A DNA stretch of 62,602 bases from Hyphomicrobiales bacterium (GTDB taxonomy: Bacteria > Pseudomonadota > Alphaproteobacteria > Rhizobiales > Beijerinckiaceae), in NCBI GenBank assembly GCA_027484655.1, contig JAIXSM010000056.1, forward strand, positions 1 through 62,602, in the 5' to 3' direction. Below, one piece after another: positions 30,418-39,545 of this stretch. Made by a program: the position numbers and the translations under genes. Positions within the stretch are counted from its first letter, which is position 1. Every line of letters starts with the position of its first letter. Below the pieces are notes generated by a model. The model was given only the letters and a program-made list of their open reading frames with translations, made no database searches and was not told the origin of the DNA.

Positions 30418-31200
30418 TCATTCCGACAGGATCGTCTGGATGCGCGCGCGCATCGCGTCCTGTTCGTCGCGAGATAGAGTTTCGGGCAAACGCTCGTCGA
30501 GCGCAATGCGCGCCGGACGGCGAAGCACCACCACGCGGCGCCCAATCTGCAGCGCTTCGTTGATAGAATGCGTGATGAACACCGCCGTCTTGCCGTTCTC
30601 ACGGACCAGAGCTGAAAACTCGTCGCGCAGCCGGTTCGCGGTGATCTCGTCGAGCGCCGAGAACGGCTCGTCGCACAGCAGGAGACTGGCGTCGGTGGCG
30701 AACGCGCGGGCGATGGACACGCGCTGGCGCATGCCGCCCGACAGCGCGTGCGGATAGTCGTTCTCGTGGCCTGCAAGCCCCAGCTTGGTGAGCCAACGTT
30801 GGGCGATCTCGCGCCGCTCGGCAGGCGGCCGGTCGAGCATTTCGAGCCCCAGCTCGACGTTTTCAATCGCCGTGCGCCAGGGCAGGAGACGGTCGTTCTG
30901 GAAGACGATGGCGATTTGCCCGCGAAACCAGTCGAACTGCGAGAAGGGATCGCGGCCCTTCACCTCCACGCGTCCGGTGGTCGGCTCCTGAAGGCCAGCG
31001 ATCATGTTGAACATGGTCGACTTGCCGCAGCCAGTCTTGCCGAGAATGGCGACCATCTCGCCGGCGTAGATGTCCAGCGTCAGGTCATCCACAGCGCGGA
31101 AACCGCCGCCGCCGTCCTCATCGCGGCCGAACACTTTCGAGACATTCTCGAAGTGAATTTCGACGGTGCGGGCTTCTGATCCGGGTTCGGTCATGGTCAT
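30418..31200 (-). CDS. ABC transporter ATP-binding protein (SsuB/TauB/NrtD-like)
   Basis: 260 residues with Walker A GKTGCGKST, Q-loop VFQNDRLLPW, signature LSGGMRQR, Walker B LLCDEPFSALD and the H-loop ITHSINEA. This subfamily powers uptake of sulfonates, nitrate, taurine, thiamine precursors and aromatic acids. ATG at 31200 overlaps the permease stop (ATGA); an upstream extension to 31302 would lie inside the permease gene. GGGGG insert after FGRDED is a small loop difference. Confidence 0.92.
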   Translation of the reverse strand: MTMTEPGSEARTVEIHFENVSKVFGRDEDGGGGFRAVDDLTLDIYAGEMVAILGKTGCGKSTMFNMIAGLQEPTTGRVEVKGRDPFSQFDWFRGQIAIVFQNDRLLPWRTAIENVELGLEMLDRPPAERREIAQRWLTKLGLAGHENDYPHALSGGMRQRVSIARAFATDASLLLCDEPFSALDEITANRLRDEFSALVRENGKTAVFITHSINEALQIGRRVVVLRRPARIALDERLPETLSRDEQDAMRARIQTILSE

Positions 31201-31991
31201 AGCGCCCGCTCCGATTGCGCCCGATACTTGAACGCCCACGTTTCGATGCCGCTGATGATCTTCTGTGTCACGAGCACGAAGATGACGAGTTGCAGCGTCC
31301 ACGCGAGCGCGCCCGCCATGTCGAACAACTGTTGCTGCTGCAACAGTTCATACCCCACGCCGCCGGTGGCTCCGACAAGCTCCGCCACGACAACGACGCG
31401 CGAGGCGTTGCCGAGGTTGACGCGCCATGCCGTGAGAATGTCCGGCAGGATCGACGGCAGGATCATCACCTTGAACATCTTCCACCGGCTCGGGCGGAAG
31501 GAGAGCGTCATCTCCAGCAGATCTTTCGACATACCGCGCAAGGCGCCGAGAATCTGGAACGTGAACGCCGGCAGCGTGGTGATGATCATGATGAAGAGGA
31601 TGCGCGTTTCGACCCCCTTGAACCAGATAATCGCGAACACAACCCACGACAGCGCCGGAATGCCCTGAAAGAAGTTGAGCGTGGGGCCGAGGAACTTGTC
31701 GGCTGCGCGTGAGCGCTCCATCACAAACGCCAGCGCGACGCCAATGACGAAGGCGCCAATCATCCCGGCCATGATGCGCCCTGCGGTCGCCAACGCGCTG
31801 CGGAACTGCGTCCAGTCCGTCAGAATGTCCGTTGTGCGCCAGAACACATCCACGAGTGAGGGAACCAGATAACGCGGCAGACCGAACGATGCGATCTGCC
31901 ACACGAGCGCCAGCACGATGAACGGCGCGACTGCGATGGCGACGCGCTTGCTGATGCGCGTGGCGACGGTTGAGGCGCTCGCCATGGTCAC
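31197..31991 (-). CDS. ABC transporter permease (BPD_transp_1, SsuC/TauC-like)
   Basis: 264 residues with about six membrane helices and the EAA-type loop that meets the ATPase (GMSKDLLEMTLSFRPSRWKMFKVMILPSILPDI). The family imports small sulfonates, nitrate or aromatic acids. GTG at 31991 overlaps the upstream binding-protein stop by four bases; ATG at 31985 is an alternative. Confidence 0.92.
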   Translation of the reverse strand: MTMASASTVATRISKRVAIAVAPFIVLALVWQIASFGLPRYLVPSLVDVFWRTTDILTDWTQFRSALATAGRIMAGMIGAFVIGVALAFVMERSRAADKFLGPTLNFFQGIPALSWVVFAIIWFKGVETRILFIMIITTLPAFTFQILGALRGMSKDLLEMTLSFRPSRWKMFKVMILPSILPDILTAWRVNLGNASRVVVVAELVGATGGVGYELLQQQQLFDMAGALAWTLQLVIFVLVTQKIISGIETWAFKYRAQSERAL

Positions 31992-32953
31992 CTCGGCCGA
32001 TAGATCGTCGCGGCGGAGGGATCGCGCGGGAGGAAGTTGACCTCGCGACCGGCGGCGTAAACCTGCTCGATTTCCTTGGCGACCTCATGGGCCCAACGCA
32101 GATTCATCCCGAGACGGTCATTTGACTTGATGAGATCGACGATGGCCTTGCGCGAGTCGTCCGTACCGCGCGCATCCATGAGCTTGGCGGCGGCCTCCGG
32201 GTTCTCGCGCACCCATGCGGCGGCGTCCGCATACGCCTGATAAAGACGCGGAATGACGGCGCGGTTCTTGTCGATCCAATCCTGATGCGCAGCGACGCCG
32301 AGATAGGGAATTTCCGCGCTGCCCGCGAAGGCCTTCCAGCTCTTCTCGATGGCGAGATCCAGCGTGCGGATGTCGGGCTTGCGCGCGATGAGGCCGGTCC
32401 AGGCCGGCTCCCACAACTGCACGCCCGCCGCACGGTCCGCCAGCGCATAGCCGATCAGGCCCGGCGTCGCCGTGTTCACAACCGCGATCTTGGAGGGATC
32501 GACGCCGAGCCGGCGCGCGAACCAATCGAACATCACGTAGTTCGTGGTGCCGCGCGCGGCGGCCATGTCCTTGCCCTCCAGATCCTTGAGGGACTTTACG
32601 TCGGCGCGCGAGGTGACGACCGCGCCCCAGAAATCGAACAGGTTGAAGAGGTAGGAAACCTTTACGCCGCGCACGTCGGCGAGGCCGACGGTGAGCAGCG
32701 CGGCGCTGCCGCCCACCTGAAACTCGCCCGAGTTGAACTGCGCGGTGTAGGCGTCGGGCGTGCGCTCACTGAAGGTGATGTCGAGGTTGTGCTTCGCATC
32801 AAGCTTCTGCGCCTTGATAATTGGCGGCAGAAATGCGCCGAGCGACGGCCACCCGAAAACGACAATCGACACCTTGTCCTGCGCCCATGCGGCGGAGGCG
32901 TTCAGCATGCCGGCGGCGAGCGCCGCCGCCAACGCGATGCGTTTCAGTCCCAT
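31988..32953 (-). CDS. ABC transporter substrate-binding protein (NMT1/SsuA-like), first of the operon
   Basis: 321 residues with a Sec signal peptide (cut after SAAWA). Typical family segments follow: FGWPSLGAFLPPIIKAQKLDAKHNLDITF, GGSAALLTVGLADVRGV and DLEGKDMAAARGTTNY. The closest characterised relatives bind sulfonates, taurine, nitrate or phthalate-like acids; the ligand here cannot be read from sequence. ATG at 32953 follows a GGGAGG box. It lies 37 bases after the UbiD-family gene, tying the importer to the catabolic genes. Confidence 0.87.
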   Translation of the reverse strand: MGLKRIALAAALAAGMLNASAAWAQDKVSIVVFGWPSLGAFLPPIIKAQKLDAKHNLDITFSERTPDAYTAQFNSGEFQVGGSAALLTVGLADVRGVKVSYLFNLFDFWGAVVTSRADVKSLKDLEGKDMAAARGTTNYVMFDWFARRLGVDPSKIAVVNTATPGLIGYALADRAAGVQLWEPAWTGLIARKPDIRTLDLAIEKSWKAFAGSAEIPYLGVAAHQDWIDKNRAVIPRLYQAYADAAAWVRENPEAAAKLMDARGTDDSRKAIVDLIKSNDRLGMNLRWAHEVAKEIEQVYAAGREVNFLPRDPSAATIYRPR

Positions 32954-32990
32954 GGCGTCCCCTCCCCTTCGTTTTATTGTTCGGCCCGGC

Positions 32991-34646
32991 TTATTGCTCG
33001 TCGGGCCTGAACTTGGTCTCGGGCACGAGGCCCTTTTGCTGCTGGCTGAGCGATATTCGCCCGTTCTCGAGGTAATCGCCCCGGGCGGCCCGCTCAGCCG
33101 CAGCATCCCACTGCGGCAGCCAATCGCCAAGAGAATAACCGAACCACGGCGGCTGTGGCCGCACCGGCGGGAGGCCGAGTTCATCCCAAATGGTCTTCGC
33201 GCGCTCCATGAACTCGCGCTTGGGCAAGGCGAGCGGCGGCATGTCGGACTTCATGGTCGCGTCCATGAGGAGCGTGGAATCCTCCTCGCCCGTGTGCTCG
33301 CGCTTGGGGCCGTGGCCCTGCCCGCGATGGGGCACGATCTGCACGTCGTCCTTGGGGTTCGAGCGATACGCCAGCGCCCAGAACACCGCGTCCATGTTGT
33401 CGGGGTCGATGTCCTCGTTCACGGCGATGCAGATCTTGCCGCAATCGCCCTTGAAGAACGCCGCGCCATAGAGCGCGCGCCACACCTCGGTGCGCGGCAT
33501 GCCCTTGTCGACCACGATGGTGGTGACGCGCAGCAGGCCTGTCAGCGGCTCATGCAGCGACACGCGCTTCACGCCCTTGATGCCGAGCGCGTCGCGCAGA
33601 TGCGCAAGGAACAGCGGCTCGTAAGCCACGCGCTTGATGACGCTCGACTCAGAGGGCGCCACCTGGCTGATGTAGGATGGGATCACCGCGTCGCGCCGGC
33701 GCGTGATGGCCGTCACGCGCATCGGCATGTTGAACTCTTCCAGCGCCACATGCCCATGGCTTTCGCCGAACGGCGCCTCGGGCTCCACGTACTCGGTATC
33801 GATGTAGCCTTCGATCACGACTTCCGCTTCCGCCGGCACCATCAGATCGACGGTCTTCGCCTTGGTCACGGAAATGGGCGCGCCGGCGAGGCCGCCCGCC
33901 ACCGACATTTCATCGAGATCAATCGGCAGCTTCTGCGGCCCCATGAACGCCACGTAAGGCGGGCAGCCGAGCACGATGGCGCAGGGCATTTCCTTCTCGC
34001 CGCGCTTCTGGTGCGCCTGATAGTGGCGATAGCCGCCTGCCCCGCCCACGCGCGTGGCCATGCGAACGACAAGCCGATCCGGCGCCTTCAGCGCGGCGCG
34101 ATACGTGCCCATGTTCTGCACGCCGCTTGCCGGATCCTTCGTGATCACGTTTGTGGCGGTTAGCGTCGGCGCGCTGTCGAAGCCGGGCGTCGATACCGGG
34201 ATCGGCAGAGAATCGAGACCGTTGCCGAGCCCTTGCAGATCGTCGCCCGTCATCACGATCTCATGACACGGTGCGTTCTCGATCACGCGCGGCGGCACAG
34301 GGTTGGCGATGGCCTTGTCCCACTTCTTCTGGATGTCATCGACGTTCGCATCCATGCCGACGCTGTAGACCGCGCGGTTAGCGGCAAGCGCGCCGACGAC
34401 GACGGGAATGTCGAACTTGCGTCCCTTCCCGTCGACGATATTCGTGAACAGGAACGCCTTGCGCTCCGCCTCCTGCATGCCGCCAACAAACTGCCAGCGC
34501 ACCAGCGGGTGCAACTCGGAATCCTTGTCGATCTGCCGGTCGATCTTGAGGAGCAGGCCGCGCCGTTCGAGTTCGGCCAGGTGCTCGTGGAGATCCCGAT
34601 ACGCGGGCGTCGCAGCCTGCTTCGGCTCCTTTTCGATCATCGTCAT
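32991..34646 (-). CDS. UbiD family prenylated-FMN-dependent decarboxylase
   Basis: 551 residues. The family adds or removes CO2 at aromatic or unsaturated carbons using prenylated FMN. Visible hallmarks are GTYRAALK with the conserved Arg, RHYQAHQKRGEKEMPCAIVLGCPP, the catalytic glutamates in EPEAPFGESHGH, and KRVSLHEPLTGLLRVTTIVVDKG. It may act on a benzoate- or heteroaromatic-type carboxylate. No UbiX-like prenyltransferase, needed to make the cofactor, lies in the window. ATG at 34646 has GGAG upstream; a TTG at 34673 overlapping the previous gene would add nine residues. Confidence 0.9.
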   Translation of the reverse strand: MTMIEKEPKQAATPAYRDLHEHLAELERRGLLLKIDRQIDKDSELHPLVRWQFVGGMQEAERKAFLFTNIVDGKGRKFDIPVVVGALAANRAVYSVGMDANVDDIQKKWDKAIANPVPPRVIENAPCHEIVMTGDDLQGLGNGLDSLPIPVSTPGFDSAPTLTATNVITKDPASGVQNMGTYRAALKAPDRLVVRMATRVGGAGGYRHYQAHQKRGEKEMPCAIVLGCPPYVAFMGPQKLPIDLDEMSVAGGLAGAPISVTKAKTVDLMVPAEAEVVIEGYIDTEYVEPEAPFGESHGHVALEEFNMPMRVTAITRRRDAVIPSYISQVAPSESSVIKRVAYEPLFLAHLRDALGIKGVKRVSLHEPLTGLLRVTTIVVDKGMPRTEVWRALYGAAFFKGDCGKICIAVNEDIDPDNMDAVFWALAYRSNPKDDVQIVPHRGQGHGPKREHTGEEDSTLLMDATMKSDMPPLALPKREFMERAKTIWDELGLPPVRPQPPWFGYSLGDWLPQWDAAAERAARGDYLENGRISLSQQQKGLVPETKFRPDEQ

Positions 34647-34669
34647 GGCGCGCTCCTGCTCCCTCTCGA

Positions 34670-35644
34670 TCAAACGCCGAACAGCTTGCGGGCGAGGCCG
34701 CCGTTCATGGACGCCGCTTCAGCGGCCGAGAAGCCGGCGGCTTCCACGACCTTCATGGGCGTGAGATCGCCGATGGGGAACGGCATGTCCGAGCCCATCA
34801 TGATGCGGTCGGCGCCGACCGTGTCAGCGAGGAAGCGCAGCACCTTCGGATCATGCACGATGGTGTCGTAGTACATCGCGGCCAGGCTGGCGTCCGGATC
34901 GCCGAGCTTCTGGTCGAGCGAGAAGTTGCGGCGCAGACGGCCAACAACGAACGGCAGCGCGGCGCCGCCGATGCCGACGATGACCTTGGCGTTGCGATAC
35001 TTGAGGATGTGGCCCGAGTAAATGATGCGGCTCACCGCGATCAGCGTGTCGGTGATGCGCCCGACCGCGTTCGCCATGCCGTAATCATGCACGCGGTTGT
35101 CGCCGCTCTCAAACACCGGATGGATGAACAGCGCCGAGCCCAGCTCATCCGCCGCCTTCCAGAACGGCTCCAGCGAGGGATCGTCCAGCACGCCGCCGAC
35201 GCCCTTGGGCTGGGTGCCGATCATGGCGCCCTTGAAACCAAGCGCATGGGCCTCGCGCAGCACTTCCGCCGCACGGGCGCCGTCCTGCAACGGGACAGTC
35301 GCCAGCGGCACGAAGCGCGGCTGATCCTTGGCGGCGGCGGCAAGGTGCTCGTTGAGCATGCGTGACCAGCGCAAGCCTTCGTCCGCCGGCAGCTCATAGC
35401 CGAACATGTCGAGCCAGCCGCCGCACACCTGCGCGTCGATCTTCTGCTCGTCCATCCACTTCAGGCGCCCGTTCAGGTCGCTGAGCGGCTTGGCCACCGG
35501 GCGCGTGGCCTTGCCGCCGGCGAACGAGAAGCCGAACGCATCGCCATCGGCCACGAGCTTCAGCGACGGGAACGCTCCCGCGTTGGCGCGCACGGCCTCG
35601 ATGAGCGAGGGCGGAACGAGGTGGGCGTGGCAATCGACGATCAT
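34670..35644 (-). CDS. Amidohydrolase_2 / ACMSD-type decarboxylase
   Basis: 324 residues of the aminocarboxymuconate-semialdehyde decarboxylase-like branch of the amidohydrolases. Metal ligands are visible: HxH in DCHAHLVPP, His in IHPVFESG and Asp in MGSDMPFPIGD. Members remove CO2 from aromatic acids or ring-cleavage products with zinc or manganese, and some hydrolyse lactones. The gene begins three bases after the molybdenum subunit and precedes the UbiD-like gene, so two different decarboxylase-type enzymes are adjacent. Substrate unknown. Confidence 0.88.
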   Translation of the reverse strand: MIVDCHAHLVPPSLIEAVRANAGAFPSLKLVADGDAFGFSFAGGKATRPVAKPLSDLNGRLKWMDEQKIDAQVCGGWLDMFGYELPADEGLRWSRMLNEHLAAAAKDQPRFVPLATVPLQDGARAAEVLREAHALGFKGAMIGTQPKGVGGVLDDPSLEPFWKAADELGSALFIHPVFESGDNRVHDYGMANAVGRITDTLIAVSRIIYSGHILKYRNAKVIVGIGGAALPFVVGRLRRNFSLDQKLGDPDASLAAMYYDTIVHDPKVLRFLADTVGADRIMMGSDMPFPIGDLTPMKVVEAAGFSAAEAASMNGGLARKLFGV

Positions 35645-35647
35645 TGT

Positions 35648-38044
35648 TTAAGCCTTTCCTGAGCGCGCCGCGGCGACCGCGTCGCTGATCTTCGTCATGC
35701 GGATGGGAAGCTTTTCGAAGCGCACGCCAAACGGCGCGACCGCATCGTTGATGGCGCCGGAGATGGCGGCGGGCGAACCGAGATAGCCGGACTCGCCCGA
35801 GCCCTTCTGGCCAAACACGGTCAGCGGCGACGGCGTGCAGTGATGCACGATCTCCACCTGCGGCACCTCGTGGGATGACGGCAGCAGGTAGTCCATGAAC
35901 GTCTGCGACATCATCTGCCCCTGGTCGTCGTAGGCGAACTCCTCCATGAGGGTCGCGCCGAGACCGTGGGCGATGCCGCCGAGCGTCATGCCCTTCACGA
36001 TGTGCGGGTTGATGACGACGCCGCAGTCATGGCCGATAACGTAGCGCTTCAGATCGACCTTGCCGGTGATGGGATCAATCGCAGTCAGCACCACGTGGAA
36101 CTCGAACGAGTGGCACGGATACATCTGGATGCGTCCATCGGTTGTCGGCAGGTCGCCGGCGGTCGGCACCTGATAGACGTGCGAGGCCTCAAGGCCCGGC
36201 TGCGCGCCTTCGGGCAGCAGATGGAAATTGCGATGGGCGATGTTGACGAGTTCCGCCCACGCGAGCTTGCGCCCGCTGGCTGCGTGCGACACCGCTCCCG
36301 CCGCATACTCCACATCCTCCACGGCGCAGCCGAACTGCAAAGCGCCGATGGCCTTGCACTTGTCGATGAGTTTGTTCGCCGCCAGATGCGCCGCCCCGCC
36401 CAGCATGATCGCCATGCGACTGCCCACCGGCGAGTTGCCCGGCAGGCTCGCCAGCGAATCCGGCCGCACGATGCGGATGGTCTCAGGATCAAGCCCGAGC
36501 GTCTCGCCGATCACCGTCGAGGTCAGCGTCTCGTGCCCCTGCCCTGACGATGTGGTGTGGATGGTGGCCGCGATGGCGCCAAGCGCATCCACGTTGATGC
36601 GGCAGGCTTCCATCCACGTGGTGGTGGTGTTCTTGTCATTCAGCAGCGGCTCGAACGACGAGTTGCCGCCCGAAGGCTCAAGGCACGCGGCAACGCCGAT
36701 GCCCGCCAGCATGCCGCGGGCGCGAAGCGCGTCGCGCTCGGCGATGAGCGCCTCGTAACCCACGTGCGCCAGCACCTTGTCGACCACGGTGTGATAGTCG
36801 CCGCTGTCGTACTTTGTGCCGCTGGGGATCAGGTACGGGAACTCGTCCGCGCGAATGAAGTTGCGCCGCCGCAGTTCGATGCGATCAAGCCCCAGATGCG
36901 CCGCGACGCGGTCCATCATTGTCTCGATGGCGTAATTGGTGGGCGCCTGTCCGAAGCCGCGCACCGCCTCCTGCGCCGCCTTGTTCGACGTGACCGAAAT
37001 CGCGCGGTACTGCACGCTGGCGATCTTGTAAGGGCCGACGATTGCGCCGATGGGCTTGCCGAGCTGGAACGGTGCGCGCCCTGCGTAGGCGCCGGCGTTG
37101 TCCAGCGCGCGCATCTTCATGGAGCGCACGATCCCATCGCTGTTGAAAGCGACCTCTACGTCGAAGATGCGATCCGGCCCATGGGCGTCGCCGGCGCGCA
37201 TGTTCTCAAGCCGATCCTCAATGAGGCGGATGGGACGGTTGAGCAGACGCGACAAATGGCCGACGAGCACCGTGTGCTTGATGCCGCGCTTCACGCCATA
37301 GCTGCCGCCCACGTCCACATCGTAATGCACGCGCACGGCGTTGCCCGGCAGCCGCATGGCGCGCGCAATCTGGTCGGCGTACTTGGGCATCTGGATGGAG
37401 GCCCACACGTCAAGCGTTTCGCCCCACGGATCCCATGCGGCCAGCACGCCGAAGGTTTCAATCGGCACGGTGGAGTTGCGACCCCACGTGACGCGGAACG
37501 AAAGATGATGCTCGCTTTCGGAGAAGTGCTTCTCCACCTCGCCCCACACGAACGTGCGGTCGAGCAGAATGTTGGAGCCGTGCTCGGCATGCACCGGCGC
37601 GCTTTGCGGCGTGTACGCCTCTTCCCCGTCGATCACGAACGGCAGCGGCTCGTAGTCGACGTTCACCAGCTCGGCGGCGTCCTCCGCCAGCGCGCGGGTG
37701 TCAGCCACTACGGCGGCGACCCACTCGCCTGCATACCGCGCCTGCCCGACAGCGAGCGGGAAGCGGCGCACGTGGGGCGTATCAAGCCCGTTCATCATCG
37801 GCTCGACAGCCTTGGCGAGATCCGCGCCGGTGAGCACGTAATGTACGCCCGGCAAAGCCAGCGCCGCGTCGGCGTCAATAGAAACGATCTTCGCGGCAGG
37901 GTGCGGCGAATGCACCAGCGCCACATGCAGCGCGTCGGGCCTGTTGATATCGGCAATGTAGCGGCCCTTGCCCGCCACGAACCGGCGGTCTTCACGCACG
38001 CGGCGCTGGCGCGACAGGAATTTGAAATTCGCAGGCGCCGTCAT
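35648..38044 (-). CDS. Molybdenum hydroxylase large subunit (xanthine dehydrogenase family)
   Basis: 798 residues: a hammerhead domain (KGRYIADINRPDALHVALVHSPHPAAKI) and two molybdopterin-binding domains. The catalytic Glu of the family is in KGSGESGYLG (about residue 751). The loop that in carbon monoxide dehydrogenase carries the Cys of AYxCSFR reads EAVRGFGQAP here, so this is not a form I CO dehydrogenase. The family hydroxylates carbons next to ring nitrogen or aldehyde groups; the substrate of this one is unknown. ATG overlaps the iron-sulfur subunit stop by four bases. The order medium, small, large matches CoxMSL-type operons. Confidence 0.92.
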   Translation of the reverse strand: MTAPANFKFLSRQRRVREDRRFVAGKGRYIADINRPDALHVALVHSPHPAAKIVSIDADAALALPGVHYVLTGADLAKAVEPMMNGLDTPHVRRFPLAVGQARYAGEWVAAVVADTRALAEDAAELVNVDYEPLPFVIDGEEAYTPQSAPVHAEHGSNILLDRTFVWGEVEKHFSESEHHLSFRVTWGRNSTVPIETFGVLAAWDPWGETLDVWASIQMPKYADQIARAMRLPGNAVRVHYDVDVGGSYGVKRGIKHTVLVGHLSRLLNRPIRLIEDRLENMRAGDAHGPDRIFDVEVAFNSDGIVRSMKMRALDNAGAYAGRAPFQLGKPIGAIVGPYKIASVQYRAISVTSNKAAQEAVRGFGQAPTNYAIETMMDRVAAHLGLDRIELRRRNFIRADEFPYLIPSGTKYDSGDYHTVVDKVLAHVGYEALIAERDALRARGMLAGIGVAACLEPSGGNSSFEPLLNDKNTTTTWMEACRINVDALGAIAATIHTTSSGQGHETLTSTVIGETLGLDPETIRIVRPDSLASLPGNSPVGSRMAIMLGGAAHLAANKLIDKCKAIGALQFGCAVEDVEYAAGAVSHAASGRKLAWAELVNIAHRNFHLLPEGAQPGLEASHVYQVPTAGDLPTTDGRIQMYPCHSFEFHVVLTAIDPITGKVDLKRYVIGHDCGVVINPHIVKGMTLGGIAHGLGATLMEEFAYDDQGQMMSQTFMDYLLPSSHEVPQVEIVHHCTPSPLTVFGQKGSGESGYLGSPAAISGAINDAVAPFGVRFEKLPIRMTKISDAVAAARSGKA

Positions 38045-38532
38045 CGCGCGTCCTCCGCAGCGTTCGATCCCGCGAGCCGGCGGGCCGCGAGTTCGACGGC
38101 TTCAATGATCTGGCCGTAGCCGGTGCAGCGGCACACGTTGCCAGAGATCGCCTCCACGATGTCCTCGCGCGTGGGCGAGGGATTGCGCGACAGCAGCGAA
38201 TGGGCGGTCAGGATCATCGCCGGCGTGCAGTAGCCGCACTGCATGCCGTGGGTTTCGCAGAACGCATCCTGCACCACGCTGAGCTCGCCGGGCGCAGGCG
38301 CAAGCCCCTCGATGGTGGTGATCTCGTAGCCATCGGCCTGCGCAGCGAACATCAGGCACGAGCGCGCAGGCTCACCGTCCACGAGAATGGTGCAGGCGCC
38401 GCAGACGCCATGCTCGCAGCCTGCGTGCGCGCCTGTGAGCCCCAGCTTGTCGCGCAGGCAATCGAGCAGCGTGGTGCGCGCTTCCACGTCAGCGACGTGG
38501 GTTGCGCCGTTGATGGTGAGTTCGACCTTCAT
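38041..38532 (-). CDS. Molybdenum hydroxylase [2Fe-2S] subunit
   Basis: 163 residues with both iron-sulfur clusters: a plant-type ferredoxin set (Cys39, Cys44, Cys47, Cys59) and the all-helical domain set (Cys99, Cys102, Cys134, Cys136, in CGYC and CRC). It passes electrons from the molybdenum centre to FAD. The true ATG is 38532 (MKVELTINGATHVAD); a longer frame to 38883 lies inside the FAD-subunit gene. It overlaps neighbours on both sides by four bases. Confidence 0.95.
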   Translation of the reverse strand: MKVELTINGATHVADVEARTTLLDCLRDKLGLTGAHAGCEHGVCGACTILVDGEPARSCLMFAAQADGYEITTIEGLAPAPGELSVVQDAFCETHGMQCGYCTPAMILTAHSLLSRNPSPTREDIVEAISGNVCRCTGYGQIIEAVELAARRLAGSNAAEDAR

Positions 38533-39401
38533 GCGGCGGCTCCAATCGCTGCGTCGCGCGCATCGCGCAGAGCGCGGGCGGCGAGTTCGCGCGCCACGCG
38601 GCGGCGATAGTCGGTGGATGCGTAATGGTCGGTCATGATGTCGAGGGCCGCGACAGGCGCCTCCAGCGCGGCGTCGATGTCCGCATCGGACATGGCCGTG
38701 CCCACAAGCGCCTGCGCCACCGCGTCCAGCCGCGTCGGGACAGGCACGCCTCCCCCCACGCCCACCGCAAGCTGCGCACACACGCCGTTCTCGAAGCGGA
38801 CCTGCGCGCACGCCGAGACATACGCGAAGTCGCTGCGGCGCGTGCTGACCTCGTGGAAGCCGACGCCCACGCGCCCGCTCCACACGGGAAAGCGCACGCG
38901 GGTCAGAACGGCGTCCTGCGGCAGAGCGGTCATCATGGGGCCAGTGAAAAAGTCGCGGGCCGCGCAGGTCTCAACGCCGTCGGCGGTCGCGAATTCCACC
39001 TCGCCGGCGAGCGTGACGAGCACGAGCGGAATCTCTGCCGCCGGGTCGGCGTTGGCGACCGAGCCGCCGACAGTGCCACGCGAACGGGTCGGGCGGTGGC
39101 CAACCCACGGCAGGGCGGCTGCAAGAAGCGGCAGCTTGATCTTTACAAGCGTACTCTTCTCCGCATCGAGTTGGCGCGTCGCCGCGCCAAAGGATACGGC
39201 GGCGCCTTCGTCCGCGATGCCCGCCAGTTCCGGCAAGCGCGCCACGTCCACAAGACGAGACGGCCGCGCGAGGCGCATGGCCATCATGGGGACAAGCGTC
39301 TGGCCACCGGCGATGACCCGGGCGTCCTCATCCGCGCGCAGGATGGCGCAGGCTTCCGAAAGAGTGACGGGTCGCACGTATTCAAACGCTGCGGCCTTCA
39401 T
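38529..39401 (-). CDS. Molybdenum hydroxylase FAD-binding subunit
   Basis: 290 residues with the FAD_binding_5 motifs AGGQTLVPMMAMRLARPSRL and TVGGSVANADPAAE, and a C-terminal CO_deh_flav_C domain. First gene of the minus-strand operon that ends at 29413. The ATG is 39401 (MKAAAFEYVRP); a longer frame to 39854 crosses the nitrate-operon control region and is not real. A palindrome lies 33 bases upstream (39434-39449) and may be its operator. Confidence 0.94.
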   Translation of the reverse strand: MKAAAFEYVRPVTLSEACAILRADEDARVIAGGQTLVPMMAMRLARPSRLVDVARLPELAGIADEGAAVSFGAATRQLDAEKSTLVKIKLPLLAAALPWVGHRPTRSRGTVGGSVANADPAAEIPLVLVTLAGEVEFATADGVETCAARDFFTGPMMTALPQDAVLTRVRFPVWSGRVGVGFHEVSTRRSDFAYVSACAQVRFENGVCAQLAVGVGGGVPVPTRLDAVAQALVGTAMSDADIDAALEAPVAALDIMTDHYASTDYRRRVARELAARALRDARDAAIGAAA

Positions 39402-39433
39402 GGGCGGTCCGAAAACGCAAGCGGAAACAATAC

Positions 39434-39449
39434 GACAATTCTCATTGTC
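39434..39449. promoter_or_regulatory. Operator-like palindrome upstream of the molybdenum hydroxylase operon
   Basis: Perfect 6-bp arms GACAAT/ATTGTC around a 4-bp centre (TCTC), 33 bases before the first start codon of the minus-strand operon. Size and position suit a dimeric repressor or activator. No regulator gene is adjacent. Confidence 0.45.
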
Positions 39450-39545
39450 ACTCCGACGTCCCTCTCTGCGGCGGGCTCTCCAGCGTGGACGCCGGGCCTG
39501 CTCTTGGCGTTGGTGATTAGGCAGCGGCGGGCGGCAAGTCAATGC

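Noticed and set aside
35648-38044. Carbon monoxide dehydrogenase (CoxL)
   Set aside because: The AYxCSFR active-site loop of form I CoxL is absent, so only the general xanthine dehydrogenase family is assigned.
36557-38119. Long plus-strand ORF opposite the molybdenum hydroxylase large subunit
   Set aside because: Antisense shadow: no motifs of its own, while the minus-strand frame carries the full molybdopterin domains.
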